Below, one piece after another: positions 13,918 through 18,023 of a stretch of DNA of 18,023 nucleotides. The number at the start of each line of letters is the position of its first letter. Positions within the stretch are counted from its first letter, which is position 1. The DNA is from an uncultured Lachnospiraceae bacterium. GTDB lineage: Bacteria; Bacillota; Clostridia; Lachnospirales; Lachnospiraceae. The stretch is from assembly GCA_910588125.1 (NCBI GenBank), contig CAJUPI010000063.1, positions 1 to 18,023 on the forward strand. The letters run 5' to 3'. The translations under genes were made by a program, and so were the position numbers. The notes beneath the pieces were generated by a model that saw nothing but the letters and a program-made list of their open reading frames with translations, searched no databases and had not been told where the DNA came from.

Positions 13918-15801
13918 ATGGAAGCATTTATTACATGTATCAATGGCATAGGGGGAGCGGCTGCAGAGTCTCAGAATATGGTTTTGAACATTGCTCATCA
14001 GATGGGCTTCAGAACTATGGGGATTTATCGCTATGATTCCAGCGGAGAAAACGAGGAATGCCTGAGTTCCCGATGCGATGGCATTATTGCCGGCATCAAT
14101 TATAGAGATTTAGTTTTTTTTCAGTATCCGACATGGAATGTTCTTGGATTTGAGGAATGTCTGTTAAATCGGATACAAGTGTATGGGGGAAGAGTCGTTA
14201 TTGTGGTACATGATATCGAAGCCCTTATGTTTGAAAGTAGCCGGTTTATGCTAGGCTATATGATTACGCTTCTTAATTTGGCAGAAGTCTTAGTAGTTCC
14301 TTCTTATGCCATGATAGATTGTCTGCGGGATAACGGGATCCGAGAGAATATGAAGTTTGTGGTGCAAGAAATTTGGGACTATACTACGGAGCTTCGTTTT
14401 TCGCAGGAACCGAAGTTTCAAAAAGAAATTCATTTTGCGGGGAGTCCGTCTAAGTTTTTGTTCCCGCAGCAATGGAATTTTGATGTGCCGCTGAAGTTAT
14501 ATACATCAGAACAATGCACGGGAGAAAATGTCCAGGTAATGGGCTGGATGGAACGTGCCGCCCTGCTGCTGGAATTGTCAAAAGGCGGATTCGGGCTGGT
14601 ATGGTATGGGAGCGAATACTGGCATGAGTATATGAAATATAATAATACGATTAAGCTCAGCGCCTATTTGGCGGCGGGGATTCCGGTCATTGTCCCAAGG
14701 GGGATTTCCAATCAGTATTTGATTGAGGGGAATCATTTGGGATTTGCGGTTGACAGCTTAGAGGAGGCGGTGGAGCGAGTCAAAAATATGGGGGAAGCGG
14801 AATATCAGGAATATGTGCGGCATGTGGGAAACTTTGCCCCCTTAATTCGCAACGGATACTTTACGAAAAAGTTTCTGATAGACGCGATACAGACATTGTT
14901 GCGGGAGGATATTCCTGAAGGAGTTTGTTTAAAGGGAAACGGGGGGGTTAAAACAGCCTGCCAGGAGAAATTGTCTGCTACAAAAACGGTGAATGTTATG
15001 AATATGCAGGAAACCCTGGCATATGTACAGGATAAATGCATCTCAGTTGCCCGTTTTGGAGATGGAGAAGTCGGTCTGATGACCGGGCAGTCCATTCCTT
15101 TTCAGGATTACGATGAAGAGTTAGCGCAACGACTGAAAAAAATTATTACCATGCCGGACAATGAGAAATTGTTGGTGTGTGTGCCGGATGTCTTTGAGAA
15201 GAGAGAGCGCTATACCGCCGAATGTAGTTCTTTCTGGGGTGGCCACTTGGAGAGATATCGAGATTTTTATAGAGAGGTTCTCTTAAGTGAAAAACGATAT
15301 GGCAGCGCTTTTATTTCACGGCCCTATATGGATCTGAAAGACAAATCCGTATCTGGAATACACTTTCAGAATTTGAAAGATTTTTTTGCAGACAAAGATA
15401 TACTGATTGTGGAAGGGGTTTACTCACGCTCCGGCGTAGGAAACGATTTGTTTCAGCGGGCGGCATCGATTAAGCGGATTATCTGCCCCTCCCGCAATGC
15501 GTACAGTAAATATGAAGCAATTCTGGATGCCGTCCGGCGGCATGGGAAAAATAAATTAATTCTGCTTATGTTGGGTCCTACGGCGAAAGTGTTAGCCTGT
15601 GATCTGGCCTTTGAGGGTTATTGGGCAGTGGATATCGGACATATTGATTCTGAATATGAGTGGTATCAGATGGGAGTTACCCAAAAAACTAAGCTTAGCA
15701 ATAAGCATACAGCGGAATTTAATTTTGATGAGTTTATTGAATTACAGGATGATGATGACTATGGGAGAGAAATGGTTGAGATGGTGGCTGATTCGTATTG
15801 A
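13918..15801 (+). CDS. Bifunctional SRRP glycan-extension enzyme: Gtf3 domain fused to GT-D (DUF1792) domain
   Basis: 627 residues from ATG 13918 with GGGGGAG 4 nt upstream. Residues 1 to about 330 are a Gtf3 (GtfC-type) GT-B transferase, with MGIYRYDSSGENEE, CDGIIAGINYRDLV, NGIRENMKFVVQE, GGFGLVWYG, YLAAGIPVIVPRG and APLIRNGYFTKKFL. After a linker, residues from about 361 are a GT-D domain with the DGE motif (382-384) in ARFGDGEVGL, then SRPYMDL, VEGVYSRSGVGNDL and LLMLGPTAKVLACDLA. In streptococci Gtf3 adds glucose to the first GlcNAc, and a DUF1792 protein (dGT1) adds a later hexose. A fusion here would couple steps of the same chain. The sugars are inferred from homologues. The 75-nt upstream gap holds nothing else. 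Confidence 0.92.
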   Translation: MEAFITCINGIGGAAAESQNMVLNIAHQMGFRTMGIYRYDSSGENEECLSSRCDGIIAGINYRDLVFFQYPTWNVLGFEECLLNRIQVYGGRVVIVVHDIEALMFESSRFMLGYMITLLNLAEVLVVPSYAMIDCLRDNGIRENMKFVVQEIWDYTTELRFSQEPKFQKEIHFAGSPSKFLFPQQWNFDVPLKLYTSEQCTGENVQVMGWMERAALLLELSKGGFGLVWYGSEYWHEYMKYNNTIKLSAYLAAGIPVIVPRGISNQYLIEGNHLGFAVDSLEEAVERVKNMGEAEYQEYVRHVGNFAPLIRNGYFTKKFLIDAIQTLLREDIPEGVCLKGNGGVKTACQEKLSATKTVNVMNMQETLAYVQDKCISVARFGDGEVGLMTGQSIPFQDYDEELAQRLKKIITMPDNEKLLVCVPDVFEKRERYTAECSSFWGGHLERYRDFYREVLLSEKRYGSAFISRPYMDLKDKSVSGIHFQNLKDFFADKDILIVEGVYSRSGVGNDLFQRAASIKRIICPSRNAYSKYEAILDAVRRHGKNKLILLMLGPTAKVLACDLAFEGYWAVDIGHIDSEYEWYQMGVTQKTKLSNKHTAEFNFDEFIELQDDDDYGREMVEMVADSY

Positions 15802-15949
15802 AATTGTTTAAGATAAAAAAGGTTCTGTCTGGCTTGGCTTTGTGAGAGAAATATATGAGGTGATTTAAGGAAAGAATGATCTGTGATGGATATGGTTAGA
15901 CTTTCCGCAACTACCTGTTAAATATGAAAAGAGAGGTCACGGGATTAGA
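15802..15949. other. 148-nt intergenic gap, largest in the gene cluster
   Basis: No reading frame of note, no RNA gene and no clear hairpin followed by T-run. It contains several stop codons in each forward frame. A GAGAGG sequence near 15930 lies about 14 nt before the next start, an unusually long spacing. I could not identify a convincing promoter, so continued transcription from upstream is likely. Confidence 0.5.
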
Positions 15950-17050
15950 ATGAAAACATATATTACGCGGATCAACGGATGGTCGCTGGAGGATAAATCT
16001 CACTATATGCAGCATATAGTTGCAGAGATAGCCCGCCAGCTTGGCTGTCAGGAGATGGGGATCTACCGCTATGGAGCGGATGGGGAAAGTGAGGAAAGCC
16101 TTAGCAGCAGGCTGGATGGGATTATTGCGGGAATCAACTGGGGCGATCTTGTAATCTGTCAGTTTCCGACTGGAAATGGTATAAGATTTGAGAGGGAACT
16201 GGTAGACCGACTTAAAGCTTATGGCGGGCGGGTGGCGGTTTTTATTCATGAACCGGAGGCATTGGTATACGAAGACAGGCGGTCAACGCTGGGGGAGACA
16301 GTAGGACTGTACAATCAGACGGAGGTGCTGATTGTTCCCACATACGCCATGCAGCAGTGGTTGATGGAGAACGGAATCCGCGAAAACATGAAGTTTGTGG
16401 TGCAGGAGATGTGGGATTGTACGGTAGGCTGGCCTCTTGTGGGCACGCCGGTGTGGAAAAAGGAAATCTGCTTTGCAGATGGCGAGAGATTTGCTGGAAT
16501 GGATGATTGGAATTACTCCGTGCCGCTGAACCTGTACAATATCTCTGTAGATCGTGGGAATGTACGGAACCTGAGGGAAAGAGAGCCATATCGGCTTCTT
16601 TCAGAATTGAACCGGGGGAGCGGCTTTGGGTTGGTCTGGTACAGGGACGAGGATTTCCGGCGGTATATGGAGCGGAGTAATTCCTTTTGTTTTGCACGAT
16701 ATCTGGCGGCGGGACTGCCTGTTATTGTGCCGGCCGGGTGTTCACACCAGACGCTGGTTGAGGCCAATCATCTGGGAGTGGTAGTAAACTCACTGGAGGA
16801 AGCAGTTGAGGTAATCGAGCGGATGACGGAAGAGGAATACCGAGAATATGTGAAAGCGGTGGAACAGTTTGCTCCCGCCTTGCGGAATGGGTATTTTACA
16901 AAGCGGTGTCTGATCGAGACGATGCAGGCGTTTTGCAGGAAAGATGCGGGCAGGGTGCCTGTGCCAGAGGGAGTATACGAGGCTGGGGAATGCAGGTTCG
17001 ATTATGTGGCGTTGAATGAGTCATATGGAGGGAATCTGGCTTTTTCCTAG
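15950..17050 (+). CDS. gtf3: Second Gtf3-family glucosyltransferase, possibly the front half of a broken fusion
   Basis: 366 residues from ATG 15950. It is a close paralogue of the Gtf3 domain upstream: MGIYRYGADGESEE, DGIIAGINWGDLV, NGIRENMKFVVQEMWD, GFGLVWYRDE, YLAAGLPVIVPAG and APALRNGYFTKRCL. The Gtf3 domain ends near residue 330. The remaining residues (FDYVALNESYGGNLAFS) look like the start of another domain that is cut by TAG 17048-17050. The same frame stays open beyond this stop into the next gene. Expected role: transfer of a glucose-type sugar onto SRRP-linked glycan. The presence of two Gtf3 copies suggests different acceptors or chain positions. G+C rises again to about 55% in 16201-16260. 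Confidence 0.88.
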   Translation: MKTYITRINGWSLEDKSHYMQHIVAEIARQLGCQEMGIYRYGADGESEESLSSRLDGIIAGINWGDLVICQFPTGNGIRFERELVDRLKAYGGRVAVFIHEPEALVYEDRRSTLGETVGLYNQTEVLIVPTYAMQQWLMENGIRENMKFVVQEMWDCTVGWPLVGTPVWKKEICFADGERFAGMDDWNYSVPLNLYNISVDRGNVRNLREREPYRLLSELNRGSGFGLVWYRDEDFRRYMERSNSFCFARYLAAGLPVIVPAGCSHQTLVEANHLGVVVNSLEEAVEVIERMTEEEYREYVKAVEQFAPALRNGYFTKRCLIETMQAFCRKDAGRVPVPEGVYEAGECRFDYVALNESYGGNLAFS

Positions 17051-17104
17051 GACTTTCACGGGGAAGCGGACGGATTCCTGATTTATGATGGGGCAGGAAA
17101 CTTA

Positions 17105-17977
17105 TTGAGAAATATCCGGGATTTGCGGCAGCATTATCTTTTGCTGAAAGGTAGGAAAGGGGAAAATGGGATTATTGTAAAAGCGTATGTGGAGACATTA
17201 AGGGGTAAGCTGGTTCTTGCGGAATCTGAACTGGCTTGTCTGCGGGAGAGGAGTTTTGGCAGTCCGAAAGTCAGTATGGTGATACCGGCTTATAACGCGG
17301 AGGATTACATTGCCAGATGTATTGATACGGCGCTGGCGCAGTCGCTGCCGGATGTTGAGATAGTTGTTGTGGATGACGGAAGTAAGGACAGTACACCGGA
17401 GATCATTGATTGGTATGTCGGGAGATATGATAACGTGGTGGCTATACATCAGGAGAACGGCGGTGTCGCGGCGGCAAGAAATACAGGGATAAAGCGTGCA
17501 AAGGGCGAATATATAGGATTTATGGATAACGATGACATGATTCGGCCTGGCATGGCAGAAAGTCTATATGGTTCTGCGGTAAAAAACGATTGTGATATCG
17601 CTATGACCTCTGTATATTGGATCACGGGAAAGGGATATGAAGTATATTTGCAATATCAGCTGGAGGAGGATACAGCGATACCTGGAGATGCTTTTCTACG
17701 CATGTTGAATGCCGAAGGCTGGGGGCATACAATAGTGGTCTGGAATAAATTGTATAAGTCTTCATTAATAAAAGACAGGATATATCCTTTGATCATGAGC
17801 GATGACTCTGCTTGGATTCCTTATATTTTATCCTATGCTGATAAGGTATGCTATCAGAATGACTTTTCCTATGAATACGACAGGATCATTCGCCCTTATA
17901 CTCTGGTAGATCAGTGGCAATATGTATCGAAAGAGGGATGTTTGAAGGAAGATGAAAAGAGCGCTTTATTACTTTGA
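17105..17977 (+). CDS. Family 2 glycosyltransferase (GT-A fold), truncated at both ends or rear half of a broken fusion
   Basis: 290 residues if started at TTG 17105 (weak AGGAAA upstream); no ATG suits. The GT2 core begins near residue 56 with VSMVIPAYNAEDYI, has DDGS (90-93) for the nucleotide, NGGVAAARNTGI, and the metal-binding DNDD (141-144), then WNKLYKSSLI and SYEYDRI. It transfers a sugar from an NDP-donor, probably extending the SRRP glycan; donor unknown. The frame is open from 17051, directly after the Gtf3 stop, and codes for sensible sequence there (ADGFLIYDGAGNLLRNIRDL). At the 3' end, a frame change at the A-run 17955-17958 would give a better family-like ending (ALYYFETIPSG), so the last residues here may be out of frame. 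Confidence 0.82.
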   Translation: MRNIRDLRQHYLLLKGRKGENGIIVKAYVETLRGKLVLAESELACLRERSFGSPKVSMVIPAYNAEDYIARCIDTALAQSLPDVEIVVVDDGSKDSTPEIIDWYVGRYDNVVAIHQENGGVAAARNTGIKRAKGEYIGFMDNDDMIRPGMAESLYGSAVKNDCDIAMTSVYWITGKGYEVYLQYQLEEDTAIPGDAFLRMLNAEGWGHTIVVWNKLYKSSLIKDRIYPLIMSDDSAWIPYILSYADKVCYQNDFSYEYDRIIRPYTLVDQWQYVSKEGCLKEDEKSALLL

Positions 17978-17990
17978 AACAATACCTTCC

Positions 17991-18017
17991 GGGTAGCCAA
18001 AAAAGCGCAGACTACCC
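17991..18017. other. Short inverted repeat at the window end
   Basis: GGGTAG (17991-17996) and CTACCC (18012-18017) could pair across a 15-nt loop. The stem is short and the window ends before any T-run could be seen, so it cannot be called a terminator. It may be chance. Confidence 0.2.
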
Positions 18018-18023
18018 CTATCA

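Noticed and set aside
17048..17996. Reading TAG as an amino acid in this organism, to explain TAG at 17048 and 17994
   Set aside because: secY2, gtfA, the second gtfA-like gene and the small membrane gene end at TAG in sensible places, so TAG works as a stop here. Local mutation or error is simpler.

Overview
The window holds most of an accessory Sec (aSec) export and glycosylation locus for a serine-rich repeat protein (SRRP). It very probably comes from a gut-type Clostridia or Lachnospiraceae-like Firmicute. This rests on strong GGAGG-type ribosome sites, TTG starts, tightly packed same-strand genes, and clear matches to the streptococcal SecA2/SecY2/Asp1-3/GtfAB/Gtf3 families. The genus cannot be fixed from the sequence alone. 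Every supported gene is on the + strand.

Layout: (1) 3-836 is the 3' end of the SRRP, the likely exported substrate. It has two arrays of 12-residue Ser/Ala/Thr repeats, an acidic stalk and a C-terminal hydrophobic segment with a basic tail, but no LPXTG motif. (2) 855-1001 is a 48-residue single-pass membrane protein, followed by a strong hairpin at 1041-1071. (3) 1104-8204 is the export core: secY2, asp1, asp2, asp3 and secA2. (4) 8217-11056 is the gtfA-gtfB pair that starts O-linked GlcNAc addition to the SRRP. (5) 11062-13842 is a second, diverged pair in reversed order (gtfB-like then gtfA-like), more AT-rich than its surroundings. (6) 13918-15801 is a Gtf3 domain fused to a GT-D (DUF1792-type) glycosyltransferase domain. 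(7) 15950-17050 is a second Gtf3, followed in the same reading frame, across one TAG, by a family 2 glycosyltransferase (17105-17977). The window ends just after it.

Expected workings, by analogy with streptococci: GtfA/GtfB put GlcNAc on Ser/Thr of the repeats in the cytosol. Gtf3 and the other transferases extend the glycan. Asp2 may acetylate sugars, and Asp1-3 deliver the glycoprotein to SecA2, which pushes it through SecY2. The unusual features are the duplicated GtfAB pair, two Gtf3 modules each joined (or formerly joined) to a different transferase, the non-LPXTG SRRP anchor, the small membrane protein beside it, and the long asp3/secA2 overlap.
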